DNA of 64,000 bases from Streptomyces sp. cg36 (GCF_041080675.1 NZ_CP163520.1:6911501-6975500), one strand, 5' to 3'. Counted from the first letter of the stretch, positions 25,204 through 33,432 are shown. Notes: a model not told the origin generated them from the letters alone. Numbers and translations are program-made.

Positions 25204-25404
25204 GACGTCGACCGGGCCGCCCACCGGCGGGCCCTGCTCCGGAACGTCGACCGACGGGCCCCGCACCTGGACGTCGGTCGGCGGGCCCCGCTCCTGGACG
25301 TCGACCGGTGGGCTGCCACCCTGGACGTCGACCGGCGGGCCTCACCCCGGGACGTCCACCGGTGAGCTCCGCCTCTGGACGGCCGTCAGCGGTCCTCACC
25401 CCTG
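25204..25404. repeat. 27-bp GC-rich tandem repeat array
   Basis: Units starting GACGTCGACCGG recur at 25243, 25270, 25297, 25324, 25351 and 25378, each exactly 27 bases apart, with a first, 39-base copy at 25204. The later part of each unit is GCGGGCCCCGC-CCTG with a few changes. The last unit runs into the final codons of the convergent deazaflavin oxidoreductase gene. Because 27 is a multiple of three, all frames stay open on both strands, but no start site or ribosome site supports translation. Confidence 0.85.
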
Positions 25405-25848
25405 GACCGTGATGCGGAAGACCGGGTGGTCGGGCGCGGCGGCGATCAGCTCCTCGTCGCTGGACTTCGCGGTGACGCCCTGGAAGTACTGGTTGACCTC
25501 CCAGCCCCAGCGCTCCAGATAGGTGCGCAGGACCGCCGTCTTCTCGGCGTCACCGACCTCGACGGCGGTGAAGGTGCGCAGCTTGCGGCCGACCCGCAGC
25601 TCGCCGCCGCCCGCGACCCGCATGTTCCGCACCCACTGGGAGTGGCCGCGCGCCGAGACGAGGTACTGCGCGCCCTCGTAGGCGTGCGGGTTCACCGGGA
25701 TCCGCTGCATCTGGCCGCTCTTGCGGCCCCGCACGGACATCTCGGCGGTGCCGGCCAGGCTCAGGCCGTGCCGGGCGAGCCAGCCGATGGCGCTGTTCAT
25801 CCGCGTGGTGAAGCTGCTGGCCTTCAGGTAGTACGGCTGCGTCGTCAT
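25396..25848 (-). CDS. Deazaflavin (F420)-dependent nitroreductase-family oxidoreductase
   Basis: This encodes 150 residues of the Ddn-like split beta-barrel family, which uses reduced F420 to reduce quinones or nitro compounds. Recognisable parts are the amphipathic N-terminal helix, RGRKSGQMQRIPVNPH with the F420 phosphate-binding basic residues, YLVSARGHSQWVRNMRVAGGG and the C-terminal DHPVFRIT. The start at 25848 is supported by GAGGGGTCTCCG; the longer frame is Pro/Glu-rich and unlikely. It is divergent from a TetR gene with three shared operator copies between them, so it is the likely repression target. The 3' end overlaps the last unit of the 27-bp repeat array. Confidence 0.88.
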   Translation of the reverse strand: MTTQPYYLKASSFTTRMNSAIGWLARHGLSLAGTAEMSVRGRKSGQMQRIPVNPHAYEGAQYLVSARGHSQWVRNMRVAGGGELRVGRKLRTFTAVEVGDAEKTAVLRTYLERWGWEVNQYFQGVTAKSSDEELIAAAPDHPVFRITVQG

Positions 25849-25906
25849 CGGAGACCCCTCTTGTTCCGGCTCGGCCGGGCGTTCCGGCCCGGCTTGCTTC
25901 GGCTTT

Positions 25907-25921
25907 GAGAGCACTGCTCTC
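25907..25921. promoter_or_regulatory. TetR operator copy 1
   Basis: A perfect 15-bp palindrome GAGAGCACTGCTCTC with one central base, in the promoter region of the deazaflavin oxidoreductase gene. Confidence 0.7.
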
Positions 25922-25960
25922 GCTTGAGATCAGTGTGCACGGGACGGGTGCTCCAAAGCA

Positions 25961-25973
25961 AGAGCAGTGCTCT
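25961..25973. promoter_or_regulatory. TetR operator copy 2
   Basis: A perfect 13-bp palindrome AGAGCAGTGCTCT, the same core as copy 1, midway between the divergent genes. Confidence 0.7.
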
Positions 25974-26017
25974 CTAATTTTATGGGCGCTCGCTGGCCGG
26001 ATCAGTGATCTCGTTTT

Positions 26018-26030
26018 AGGGCACCGCTCT
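26018..26030. promoter_or_regulatory. TetR operator copy 3 (imperfect)
   Basis: AGGGCACCGCTCT, differing from the palindromic core at two positions. It lies just upstream of CAGAAT (26040-26045), a -10-like hexamer six bases before the TetR start codon. This suits autoregulation. Confidence 0.6.
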
Positions 26031-26051
26031 CAGAGGTGACAGAATGTCCCC

Positions 26052-26753
26052 ATGAGCACCGTTCAGGGCGCCCGAGCCCGCGCGCGTACCGAGATCACCG
26101 CTGCCATCAAGGACGAGGCCAGGAAGCAGCTCGCCGCCGAGGGCGCGGCGAAGCTGTCGCTGCGCGCCGTCGCCCGCGAGGTCGGCATGGTCTCCTCCGC
26201 CCTCTACCGCTACTTCCCCAGCCGCGACGACCTGCTGACCGCGCTGATCGTCGACGCGTACGACGCCGTGGGCGAGGCCGCCGCCCGCGCCCGCGCCGAG
26301 GCCGATCCGGGCGCCGCCCCCGCCGAACGCTGGGTCGCGGTGTGCCGGGCCGTCCGCGCCTGGGCGCTGGCGCACCCGCACGAGTACGCGCTGATCTACG
26401 GCTCGCCCGTACCCGGCTACACCGCGCCCCAGGCCACCGTCGGTCCGGCGTCCCGGGTCGGCCTCGTGCTCATCGGGATCGCCCGCGAGGCCCACGAGGG
26501 GCGCGGCCTTGCCGTGCCCCGGCTCGCCCCGGAGCTGCGCCCGGAGGCGGAGCGGATGGCCGCCGAGCTGATGCCCGAGCTGCCCCCGGCGACCGCCGCC
26601 GCGCTGGTGGCCGCCTGGGCGCAGCTGTTCGGGCTGGTGTCCTTCGAGGTGTTCGGCCAGTTCCACCGCGTCGTCGAGGACCGGGACGCCTTCTTCGCGC
26701 ACGCGGCGGCCGGGCTGGCGGCGGGCGTCGGGCTGGTACTCCCCGGGGAGTAG
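26052..26753 (+). CDS. TetR/AcrR-family repressor
   Basis: This encodes 233 residues. The N-terminal helix-turn-helix (LSLRAVAREVGMVSSALYRY, residues about 36-55) is typical TetR. The C-terminal domain, with RAVRAWALAHPHEYALIYGSPVPGY, matches the WHG-type ligand domain found next to deazaflavin oxidoreductases. The ATG at 26052 lies six bases after CAGAAT, so the mRNA may be leaderless. Divergent from the Ddn-like gene; three palindromes in the 203-bp gap are its probable binding sites. Confidence 0.88.
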   Translation: MSTVQGARARARTEITAAIKDEARKQLAAEGAAKLSLRAVAREVGMVSSALYRYFPSRDDLLTALIVDAYDAVGEAAARARAEADPGAAPAERWVAVCRAVRAWALAHPHEYALIYGSPVPGYTAPQATVGPASRVGLVLIGIAREAHEGRGLAVPRLAPELRPEAERMAAELMPELPPATAAALVAAWAQLFGLVSFEVFGQFHRVVEDRDAFFAHAAAGLAAGVGLVLPGE

Positions 26754-26798
26754 CCGCCACCACCCCGTCCGGCTGACGCCGGGGGCCGTGCCCGGGGC

Positions 26799-26811
26799 TA
26801 GCGTGGCCGGT
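26799..26811 (+). promoter_or_regulatory. -10 element of a leaderless histidine kinase gene
   Basis: TAGCGT (26799-26804) ends seven bases before the ATG at 26812, and no ribosome site is present. Transcription probably begins at or next to the start codon. Confidence 0.5.
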
Positions 26812-28110
26812 ATGGAAGAGCAGCAGCCGCCGCGCCCCGCCCGGTGCGGGCCACCGCCCTGGGCGCGCCCGGCGCGGCCGAGGTCGCCCTGGCAGCGCTG
26901 GTGGGGGAGCGGCGGCGCGGTGGGCACGGACGCCCGGGGCCGTTCGCGGCTGCCGTGGCCGTCGACCGCGGTGCTGACCGCGATCGTCCTCGCCGGTTCC
27001 CACTACGCCGCGCACAACCAGACCGGCCGCGCCGCGCTCGACGCGTTCGCCCGGGTGCTGGTGGCCGCCGCCTGCGCGGTGCTGCTGCTGCGCCACCGCC
27101 ACCCCGTCCTCGCCGTGTTCGGCTCGGCGGGCGCGGTCATGGTCTATCTGGGCGCCGGATATCCCTACGGCCCGGTCTTCGCCGCGGTGGCCGTCGGCTG
27201 TTTCGCGGCGATCGCCGCCGGGCACCGCAGGGCCGCCTGGGCCGCGGTCGGGATGCTCTGGCTCGGCCACGTCCTGATCGCCCACTGGCTCTACCGCTGG
27301 CTGCCGCCGGGCGGCGACCGCCCCGCGCCCTGGGGGCAGGAACTGGCCGTCGCCGCCTGGGTGCTGGCGATCGTGGCGATCGCCGAGCTCACCCGCGTAC
27401 GCCGGGAGCAGTGGGCCCGGGCCGGGGCCGAGCGGGCCGCCGCCGACCGGCGCCGCGCCGACGAGGAGCGGCTGCGGATCGCCCGCGAGCTGCACGACGT
27501 GCTCGCCCACAGCATCTCCGTCATCAACGTCCAGGCGGGCGTGGGCCTGGCGCTGCTCGACTCCGACCCGGAGCAGGCGCGCACCGCGCTGACCACCATC
27601 AAGTCGGCCAGCAAGGAGGCGCTCGGCGAGGTGCGCCAGGTCCTGGACACGCTGCGCGCCCCGGGAGACGCGCCCCGCTCGCCCGCCCCCGGCCTCGACC
27701 GGCTCCCCGAGCTCGTCGAGCAGGCGGGCGCGGCCGGGCTCACCGTGCGGACGGGGACGTCCGGCGCGCCGCGGGCGCTGCCGCCCGGCGCGGACCTGGC
27801 GGCCTTCCGCATCGTCCAGGAGGCGCTGACCAATGTGGTCCGCCACTCCGGTTCGCGCACCGCCCGGGTCGAGCTGCGCTACGCACCCGGCGCCCTGGAG
27901 CTGCGGGTCGACGACGACGGCCCGGCCGCGCCCCGCGAGGCGGGCGGCGGCGGCAACGGCCTGATCGGCATGCGGGAGCGGGCCGCGGCCCTCGGCGGCA
28001 CGATCGAGGCGGGCCCGCGCCCGGACGGCGGGTTCCGGGTGGTGGCGCGGCTGCCGCTCGGGCGGGCCGGCGCCGGGTCCGGGCCGTCTAGCCTGGGCCC
28101 ATGGACGTGA
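26812..28110 (+). CDS. NarL-system sensor histidine kinase
   Basis: This encodes 432 residues. A basic, proline-rich N-terminus is followed by several membrane helices (about residues 50-200). The dimerisation/phospho-acceptor region is ERLRIARELHDVLAHSISV with His228 as the phosphorylated residue, the HPK7 (HisKA_3) type. An HATPase domain follows, with N-box EALTNVVRHSG and G-box GGNGLIGMRERAAALGG. The stop overlaps the start of the response regulator gene by 10 bases, so they form a two-component pair. The stimulus is unknown; no dedicated extracellular domain is visible, which suggests sensing within the membrane. Confidence 0.92.
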   Translation: MEEQQPPRPARCGPPPWARPARPRSPWQRWWGSGGAVGTDARGRSRLPWPSTAVLTAIVLAGSHYAAHNQTGRAALDAFARVLVAAACAVLLLRHRHPVLAVFGSAGAVMVYLGAGYPYGPVFAAVAVGCFAAIAAGHRRAAWAAVGMLWLGHVLIAHWLYRWLPPGGDRPAPWGQELAVAAWVLAIVAIAELTRVRREQWARAGAERAAADRRRADEERLRIARELHDVLAHSISVINVQAGVGLALLDSDPEQARTALTTIKSASKEALGEVRQVLDTLRAPGDAPRSPAPGLDRLPELVEQAGAAGLTVRTGTSGAPRALPPGADLAAFRIVQEALTNVVRHSGSRTARVELRYAPGALELRVDDDGPAAPREAGGGGNGLIGMRERAAALGGTIEAGPRPDGGFRVVARLPLGRAGAGSGPSSLGPWT

Positions 28111-28802
28111 CGCCCCCCGACCGGCCGCCGGTGTCCCCGGTGCGGGTCCTCCTCGCCGACGACCAGTCCCTGGTGCGCGCCGGGTTCCGGGCGCTGCTCG
28201 ACGCCCAGCCGGACATCGCGGTGGTGGGGGAGGCCGCCGACGGGGAGGAGGCGGTGCGCCTGGTGCGGGAGCTCCGGCCGGACGTGGTGCTGATGGACAT
28301 CCGCATGCCCCGGCTGGACGGTCTGGCGGCCACCCGGCTGATCACCGGTGAGAGCGGCCCGGACGGGGTGCGGGTGGTCATGCTCACCACGTTCGAGCTC
28401 GACGAGTACGTCTTCGAGGCGATCCGCGCCGGGGCCTCCGGATTCCTGGTCAAGGACACCGAGCCGGAGGAGCTGCTGCGGGCGGTACGGGCGGTGGTGG
28501 AGGGGGACGCGCTGCTGTCGCCGGGGGTGACGCGGCGGCTGATCGCGGAGTTCGCGGCGCGCTCGCGCGAACCGGCGGCCGTCGAGGGGCTCGGCGGCCT
28601 GACCGAACGGGAGCGGGAGGTGATGGCACTGGTCGGGCTCGGCCTCTCCAACGAGGAGATCGCGCACCGGCTGGTGGTCAGCCCGCTCACCGCGAAGACG
28701 CACGTGAGCCGCACCATGGTGAAGCTGGGCGCCCGCGACCGGGCCCAACTGGTCGTCCTGGCCTATGAGTCGGGCCTGGTGCGGCCCGGCTGGCTCGGCT
28801 GA
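28101..28802 (+). CDS. NarL/FixJ-family response regulator
   Basis: This encodes 233 residues. The receiver domain has acidic pair Asp20-Asp21, phosphorylation site Asp66 in VVLMDIRMPRLDG and the conserved Lys in GFLVKDTEP. The C-terminal LuxR helix-turn-helix starts at LTEREREVMALV. TAGCCT (28089-28094) lies six bases before the ATG, so an internal leaderless promoter inside the kinase gene is possible in addition to read-through. It is the cognate partner of the upstream kinase. Its end overlaps the convergent DUF6332 gene by 40 bases. Confidence 0.93.
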   Translation: MDVTPPDRPPVSPVRVLLADDQSLVRAGFRALLDAQPDIAVVGEAADGEEAVRLVRELRPDVVLMDIRMPRLDGLAATRLITGESGPDGVRVVMLTTFELDEYVFEAIRAGASGFLVKDTEPEELLRAVRAVVEGDALLSPGVTRRLIAEFAARSREPAAVEGLGGLTEREREVMALVGLGLSNEEIAHRLVVSPLTAKTHVSRTMVKLGARDRAQLVVLAYESGLVRPGWLG

Positions 28803-29050
28803 CGCCGGTCGCCGTCGTCCGCGTACGAGAAGCGCCACAGGACCTGTGAGGCGCGGCCGACGAAGGCGAGGACCGCGGCTGCGGCCCCGGCCAGCAGGAG
28901 CAGGCCGCGGGCGGGATGGTCGGGCCGGAAGACGAGGACGGGTGCGGCGAGCGCGCCGAAGGCGAGCGCCGCCGCCAGGGTGGCGGTCACCACCGCGTAC
29001 ATGATCTCGACGGTGGCGGCGTCGCGTTCGGCCTGGCTGCGGTTGCCCAT
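28763..29050 (-). CDS. DUF6332 small membrane protein
   Basis: This encodes 95 residues with two membrane helices. The opening MGNRSQAERDAATVEIMYAV is the hallmark of the Streptomyces family now called DUF6332, of unknown function. The ATG at 29050 is preceded by GGAGAC. Its 3' end overlaps the response-regulator gene by 40 bases in antisense, so their transcripts could interfere. It lies 73 bases upstream of the MFS gene end on the other side. Confidence 0.7.
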   Translation of the reverse strand: MGNRSQAERDAATVEIMYAVVTATLAAALAFGALAAPVLVFRPDHPARGLLLLAGAAAAVLAFVGRASQVLWRFSYADDGDRRQPSQPGRTRPDS

Positions 29051-29123
29051 GGGAGCAGTCTCCGCGCGGGCGTGGCCGACGGGCAAGGAGCGCCCGTCGG
29101 CCACGCCGTCCGCCGGGGACGTG

Positions 29124-30611
29124 TCAGTCGCGTGCGGCGGCCGTCGCGGGCTCCGGGGCGGTGGCCGCCCCCGGGGCCGTGCCCGCGACGACCAGCGACG
29201 GCCGCTCGTGCCGGGTGCGCAGCCCGGTGAGGGTGATCAGCAGTCCGGCGAGCGCGATGCCGGTCACCACCAGCAGGCCCGGCCGGTAGCTGTCCAGGAG
29301 CTCCTGCGGGGAGTCGCCCCGGTCGCCCGCGGTGATCACGGCCGTGACCACCGCGAGGAAGATCGCTCCACCGACCTGGATGGAGGTGTTGAGCAGGCCG
29401 GAGACCATGCCCTGCTCGCTGTCGTCCACGCCGTTGGTGGCCTGGATGTTGAGCGAGGGGAAGACCAGCGCGCAGGCCGCGCCGAGCAGCAGCATCGAGG
29501 GCAGGATCACCACGGCGTACTGCGGGTCGAGGTCGATCCGCAGGAAGAGGGCGTACGCCGCGACCAGGGCCGAGAAGCCCACCGCGATGACGCGCGGGGT
29601 GCCGAAGCGGTCCACCACCGAGCCGATCTTCGTGGAGGAGAGCGCCACGAGCACACCGGCGGGCAGGAAGGCCAGCGCGGTCTGGAGCGCGGTCCACTGG
29701 AGGACCGACTGCATGTACTGGGTGACCATGAACTGGAATCCGACGTACGAGCCGAAGAAGGCCGCCGCGCCCAGCTGGGTGCGCACCTGGGCGCCGGAGC
29801 GGAGCACCCCGAGCCGGATCAGCGGGCTGGCCGTGCGCCGCTCGATGGTGACGAAGAGGACGAGCAGTACGGCGACGGCGAGGAAGGACAGCAGCGTACG
29901 GGCCGAGAGCCAGCCGGCCTCGGGGGCCTGGACGACGGTGTAGACGAGCAGCAGCATCGCGCCGGTGCCGGTGATGGCGCCGGGGATGTCGTAGTGGCGG
30001 CTGCCCTCGTCGCGCGGGCTCTTCGGGATCAGCTTGAGGCCCACGACCAGCGCGATCACCGCGACCGGCGCGGGGAGCAGCATGGTCCAGCGCCAGCTGA
30101 GCTCGGTGAGCAGCCCGGACAGGACCAGTCCCATGGAGAAGCCGGTGGCGGCGCAGGTGGTGTAGATGGAGAGCGCCCGGTTGCGCTGCGGGCCCTCCTT
30201 GAACGTCGTGGTGATGATCGAGAGTCCGGCGGGCGCGGTGAAGGCCGCGCTCAGGCCCTTGATGAAGCGGCTGGCGATGAGCAGCGGGCCGGAGTCGACG
30301 AGTCCGCCGAGCAGCGAGGCGAGGGCGAAGACCGCCAGGGCGATCAGGAACACCTGGCGGCGGCCCATCAGGTCGGCCGCGCGTCCGCCGAGCAGCAGCA
30401 GACCGCCGTATCCGAGGATGTAGCCGCTGACGATCCACTGGAGCGTCGAGGTGGTGAGGTCCAGATCGGTGGCGATCGAGGGCAGGGCGACGCCGACCAT
30501 GGAGACGTCGAGGGCGTCGAGGAACATCGCGGCGCAGAGCACCAGCAGGGTGCCCCAGAGCCTGGGGCTCCAACGCTCTTGGCTGGTGGGGACGTTGAGC
30601 GGAGAGGTCAT
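29124..30611 (-). CDS. MFS drug-efflux transporter (EmrB/QacA type)
   Basis: This encodes 495 residues with about 14 membrane helices. The N-terminal FLDALDVSMVGVALPSIATDL motif (motif D1 of DHA2 exporters) and GRAADLMGRRQVFLI (motif A) mark a proton-coupled multidrug exporter. The Ala/Pro-rich tail is cytoplasmic. It is divergent from a MarR gene with repeated TGCA motifs in the gap, the classic arrangement of a MarR-controlled efflux pump. Confidence 0.92.
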   Translation of the reverse strand: MTSPLNVPTSQERWSPRLWGTLLVLCAAMFLDALDVSMVGVALPSIATDLDLTTSTLQWIVSGYILGYGGLLLLGGRAADLMGRRQVFLIALAVFALASLLGGLVDSGPLLIASRFIKGLSAAFTAPAGLSIITTTFKEGPQRNRALSIYTTCAATGFSMGLVLSGLLTELSWRWTMLLPAPVAVIALVVGLKLIPKSPRDEGSRHYDIPGAITGTGAMLLLVYTVVQAPEAGWLSARTLLSFLAVAVLLVLFVTIERRTASPLIRLGVLRSGAQVRTQLGAAAFFGSYVGFQFMVTQYMQSVLQWTALQTALAFLPAGVLVALSSTKIGSVVDRFGTPRVIAVGFSALVAAYALFLRIDLDPQYAVVILPSMLLLGAACALVFPSLNIQATNGVDDSEQGMVSGLLNTSIQVGGAIFLAVVTAVITAGDRGDSPQELLDSYRPGLLVVTGIALAGLLITLTGLRTRHERPSLVVAGTAPGAATAPEPATAAARD

Positions 30612-30626
30612 GCGGAGCAGACTACA

Positions 30627-30651
30627 TGCACATGCATCCAGTGCAAGTGCA
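30627..30651. promoter_or_regulatory. MarR-type operator with four TGCA tetramers
   Basis: Two TGCA-N2-TGCA units at 30627-30636 and 30642-30651, 15 bases apart, lie just upstream of the MFS start and 50 bases before the MarR gene. This is the probable shared operator. Confidence 0.6.
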
Positions 30652-30698
30652 TTTAATTACGGTGCAACAAAGTGTGACTTCTCTGCTAACGTGCGGCC

Positions 30699-31121
30699 AT
30701 GGCGGCCAAGAAGTCCGAGCGCGTGCTCGTGGACGAGTGGCGCGGCATCCTCGCGGTGCACGCGCGCACGACGTGCGAGCTCGATCGCGAGCTGCACCAG
30801 TACGGGATCGGGGCGAGCGACTTCGAGGTGCTCGACGTCCTCGCCGAGGGGCGCGCGGAGGACGGCGGTCCCGGCTTCCGCGTCCAGGACCTCGCCTCGC
30901 GCGTCCACCTCAGTCAGAGCGCCCTCTCCCGCCTGATCGGCAGGCTGGAGAAGGAGGACCTGGTCGTGCGCGGAATGTGCAGCGAGGACCGGCGGGGCGT
31001 CCGGGTGGCGATCACCGACAAGGGCCGGGCCCGCCATGCCGAGGTGCGACCGCTGCAACGCGCGGTGCTCGCCCGGATGCTGGCGGACCGGGCCTGGGGA
31101 TCGTCTGCGGACCGGCCCTAG
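30699..31121 (+). CDS. MarR-family repressor
   Basis: This encodes 140 residues. The winged helix spans FRVQDLASRVHLSQSALSRLIGRLEKEDLV, with the wing VRGMCSEDRRGVRVAITDKG. The ATG lies six bases after TAACGT and has no ribosome site, so it is probably leaderless. It is divergent from the drug exporter and likely derepressed by a phenolic or drug-like ligand, as is usual for the family. Confidence 0.92.
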   Translation: MAAKKSERVLVDEWRGILAVHARTTCELDRELHQYGIGASDFEVLDVLAEGRAEDGGPGFRVQDLASRVHLSQSALSRLIGRLEKEDLVVRGMCSEDRRGVRVAITDKGRARHAEVRPLQRAVLARMLADRAWGSSADRP

Positions 31122-31267
31122 GGTTGGCCCGCGGACCGGCCTCCAGGGCCCGTCCTACGTGTCCCGCCGGGGTCGGCGTGCCCGGGACGCTCGCGTGCCG
31201 TACGGCCGGAGCGCCCCGCCCCGATCCGGTGCGAATCGTCGGACAAGCCCTGGTGGAACGGCGGGAA

Positions 31268-32011
31268 TCAGCCCCAGGTGATGGCCGAGTTCGTCCGCCA
31301 CAGTTCGGCGAGCGACGCGTCGCCCGCAAGGGCAACGGACGAGAGCGGCGCACGGTTCCACAGCGCCAGATACAGCTCGTGCGCGGCCCCGGTCAGCTCG
31401 CAGTCGGCGGGCCCGTCGTCGTCCCGTACGGTGCGCGGCACCCCGTCCGACAGGTGCACGGTCCACACCGCCCCGCTGTCCGTCGCCCGCAGCCGCAGGG
31501 TGCGAGGCGTACGGGTGCGCACCCGGCTCTTCTCCCGGGCGTGGAAGGAGCGCAGCAGCTCGTCGACGCCGTCCACGGCGAACCCGGCCTCGGGCGCGGT
31601 TACCGGTCCGCCCAGGGCCGACTCGGCGTCCACCCGGTGCACGGTCGTCTCGTGCGCCTGGCGGCGGGCCCAGAACGCCAGGGGCGAGGGCGCGGGCAGG
31701 AAGTGCCAGCACGCCAGGTCCTCGGGCGCCTCGCGCAGCGCGGTCACCAGCGCGGAGTGGCCCGCGCGGAACCAGTCGAGCAGCTCGGCGCCGTCGAGGC
31801 CGGGCTCCTCGGCGGGCGGCCGGAAGCCGGTGAGCTTCTCGGCGGCGAAGCCCGTGGCCCAGCGGTGCACGGTCCCGGTGTGCCGCAGCAGGTCCCGCAC
31901 CCGCCAGTCGGGGCAGGTCGGCACGGGTGCGTCGGGACCCGCCGAGGCGGCTGCCCCGGCGAGCAACCGGCCCTCGCGGTCAAGGGTGTTGATGAGTTCG
32001 GCGGTGTCCAT
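31268..32011 (-). CDS. Maleylpyruvate isomerase family mycothiol-dependent enzyme
   Basis: This encodes 247 residues. The N-terminal DinB-like bundle holds the family pattern VPTCPDWRVRDLLRHTGTVHRWA and a later ARRQAHETTVHRVDAE; the three His residues would bind metal. A C-terminal MDMPI domain follows. Members use mycothiol as cofactor for isomerisation or detoxification. CAGAAT lies six bases upstream of the ATG and there is no clear ribosome site. No aromatic-degradation genes are adjacent, so the substrate is open. Confidence 0.85.
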   Translation of the reverse strand: MDTAELINTLDREGRLLAGAAASAGPDAPVPTCPDWRVRDLLRHTGTVHRWATGFAAEKLTGFRPPAEEPGLDGAELLDWFRAGHSALVTALREAPEDLACWHFLPAPSPLAFWARRQAHETTVHRVDAESALGGPVTAPEAGFAVDGVDELLRSFHAREKSRVRTRTPRTLRLRATDSGAVWTVHLSDGVPRTVRDDDGPADCELTGAAHELYLALWNRAPLSSVALAGDASLAELWRTNSAITWG

Positions 32012-32058
32012 GTCGGGATTCTGCCAGGACGTGCGGAGGGGCGGCGCGGCGGGCACTT

Positions 32059-32130
32059 CCCATGCCCGGGAATGCCGTCCGGCCCATGCCCGGGAACGCC
32101 GCCCGGCCCATGCCCGGGAATGCCGTCCCG
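32059..32130. repeat. Three tandem 24-bp repeats
   Basis: Three consecutive units starting CCCATGCCCGGGAA at 32059, 32083 and 32107, with two to three differences. Each contains the palindrome CCCGGG. They lie between the isomerase start and the MFS gene end, outside any supported gene. Confidence 0.85.
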
Positions 32131-32220
32131 CTCCGCCCCGCCGCGCCGTCGGTCGCGTCGCGCCGCCGCCCGCGCGTCACCGCCGTCCGTGCCCCCGCAC
32201 CGCCGCCGGGTGCCGTGCCC

Positions 32221-33432
32221 TCACACCCCGGCGGTCGCGTGCCTCGACCCGTACGCGATCAGGGCCGCCGCCGTCGAGAGCGCGGCGACCGTGGTCAGGG
32301 CCACCGGGAGCGAGGACCACTGGGCCAGGAAGCCGATGGCGGGCGGGCCGAGGAGCATGCCGCCGTAGCCGAGCGTCGACGCGGTGGCCACCCCGCCCGG
32401 TCCGGCCAGCGCGCCCGCGCGGGCCACCGCCACCGGGAAGATGTTGGCGAGCCCCAGACCCATCACCGCGAAACCGGCGAGCGCGAGCCACACCGTCGGG
32501 GCGAGCGCGCCCAGCAGCATTCCGGCGGCGGCCGTGGTGCCGCCCGCGACCAGGGTGCGGGTCTGGCCGAGGCGTTCGAGCAGGGCGGTGCCGCTGAGCC
32601 GCCCGGCCGTCATGGCGAGGGCGAACAGCGAGTAGCCGATGGCCGCGACCCCGGGCGCCGCGTCCAGGTCCTGCTCCAGGTGGAGCGCGCCCCAGTCCGC
32701 CATCGCGCCCTCCCCGTAAGCCGTGCACAGCGCGATCACGCCGAACAGCAGCACCAGACGGCGGGACCGGCCGTCGGGGCGCCGGCCCCGGGCGTGCGGG
32801 GTGGCGCCGTGCGCGGGGGCCGGGCGGCTCAGCAGGACCGGCCCGGCGAGCGCGGTCACCAGCAGGCCGAAACCGGTCAGTGCCAGCAGGTGGACGGTGG
32901 GGGACAGGCTGCCCGCGACCAGGGCGCCGACGCCCGCGCCGAGCATGCCGCCGAGGCTGAACGCGGCATGGAAGCCGGGCATCACGGGACGCCGCAGGGC
33001 GGCCACCAGATCGACGGCGGCGCTGTTCATCGCCACGTTGATCCCGCCGTACGCGGCGCCGAACAGCAGCAGGACCGCGCCGAGCGCGAGCGCCGAGTGG
33101 GTGAGCGGCGGCAGGGCGATCGTCAGCGCCATCAGCGCGGCGCAGACGACGGTCAGCGGATGGCTGCCGAACCGGTCGCAGAGCCGCCCGGTGAACACCA
33201 TGGTCACCACCGCGCCGGCCGAGACGCCGAGCAGCGCGAGGCCGAGGTCGCCGGCCGAGGCGCCGGTCTGGTGCTTGATGGCCGGGATGCGGACCACCCA
33301 GCCGGCGAAGAGGAATCCGTCGAGGGCGAAGAACACGGTCAAGGCGGTGCGGAGGCGGAGCAAGGAGGGTGCGGCGATGTGCGCGCCAGGTCCCCCCGGG
33401 ACGGCCGTCCGGACTTTGTTTAGTAGCGGCAC
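32221..33432 (-). CDS. MFS transporter (sugar/drug porter, ROK-controlled)
   Basis: This encodes 403 residues with about 12 membrane helices. Motif A appears as VFTGRLCDRFGSHPL, and the first helix begins with TALTVFFALDGFLFAGWVVR, a form seen in the YfkF/FucP-like actinobacterial MFS group. The GTG at 33432 lies six bases after TATCCT and has no ribosome site, so this start assumes a leaderless transcript; a TTG closer to the first helix is possible. An inverted repeat overlaps its 5' end. It is divergent from a ROK regulator gene, the probable repressor. Confidence 0.85.
   Translation of the reverse strand: MPLLNKVRTAVPGGPGAHIAAPSLLRLRTALTVFFALDGFLFAGWVVRIPAIKHQTGASAGDLGLALLGVSAGAVVTMVFTGRLCDRFGSHPLTVVCAALMALTIALPPLTHSALALGAVLLLFGAAYGGINVAMNSAAVDLVAALRRPVMPGFHAAFSLGGMLGAGVGALVAGSLSPTVHLLALTGFGLLVTALAGPVLLSRPAPAHGATPHARGRRPDGRSRRLVLLFGVIALCTAYGEGAMADWGALHLEQDLDAAPGVAAIGYSLFALAMTAGRLSGTALLERLGQTRTLVAGGTTAAAGMLLGALAPTVWLALAGFAVMGLGLANIFPVAVARAGALAGPGGVATASTLGYGGMLLGPPAIGFLAQWSSLPVALTTVAALSTAAALIAYGSRHATAGV

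Noticed and set aside
25140..25400. Proline/arginine-rich protein across the 27-bp repeats
   Set aside because: The frame is open only because the repeat length is a multiple of three; it has no ribosome site and no match to a known family.
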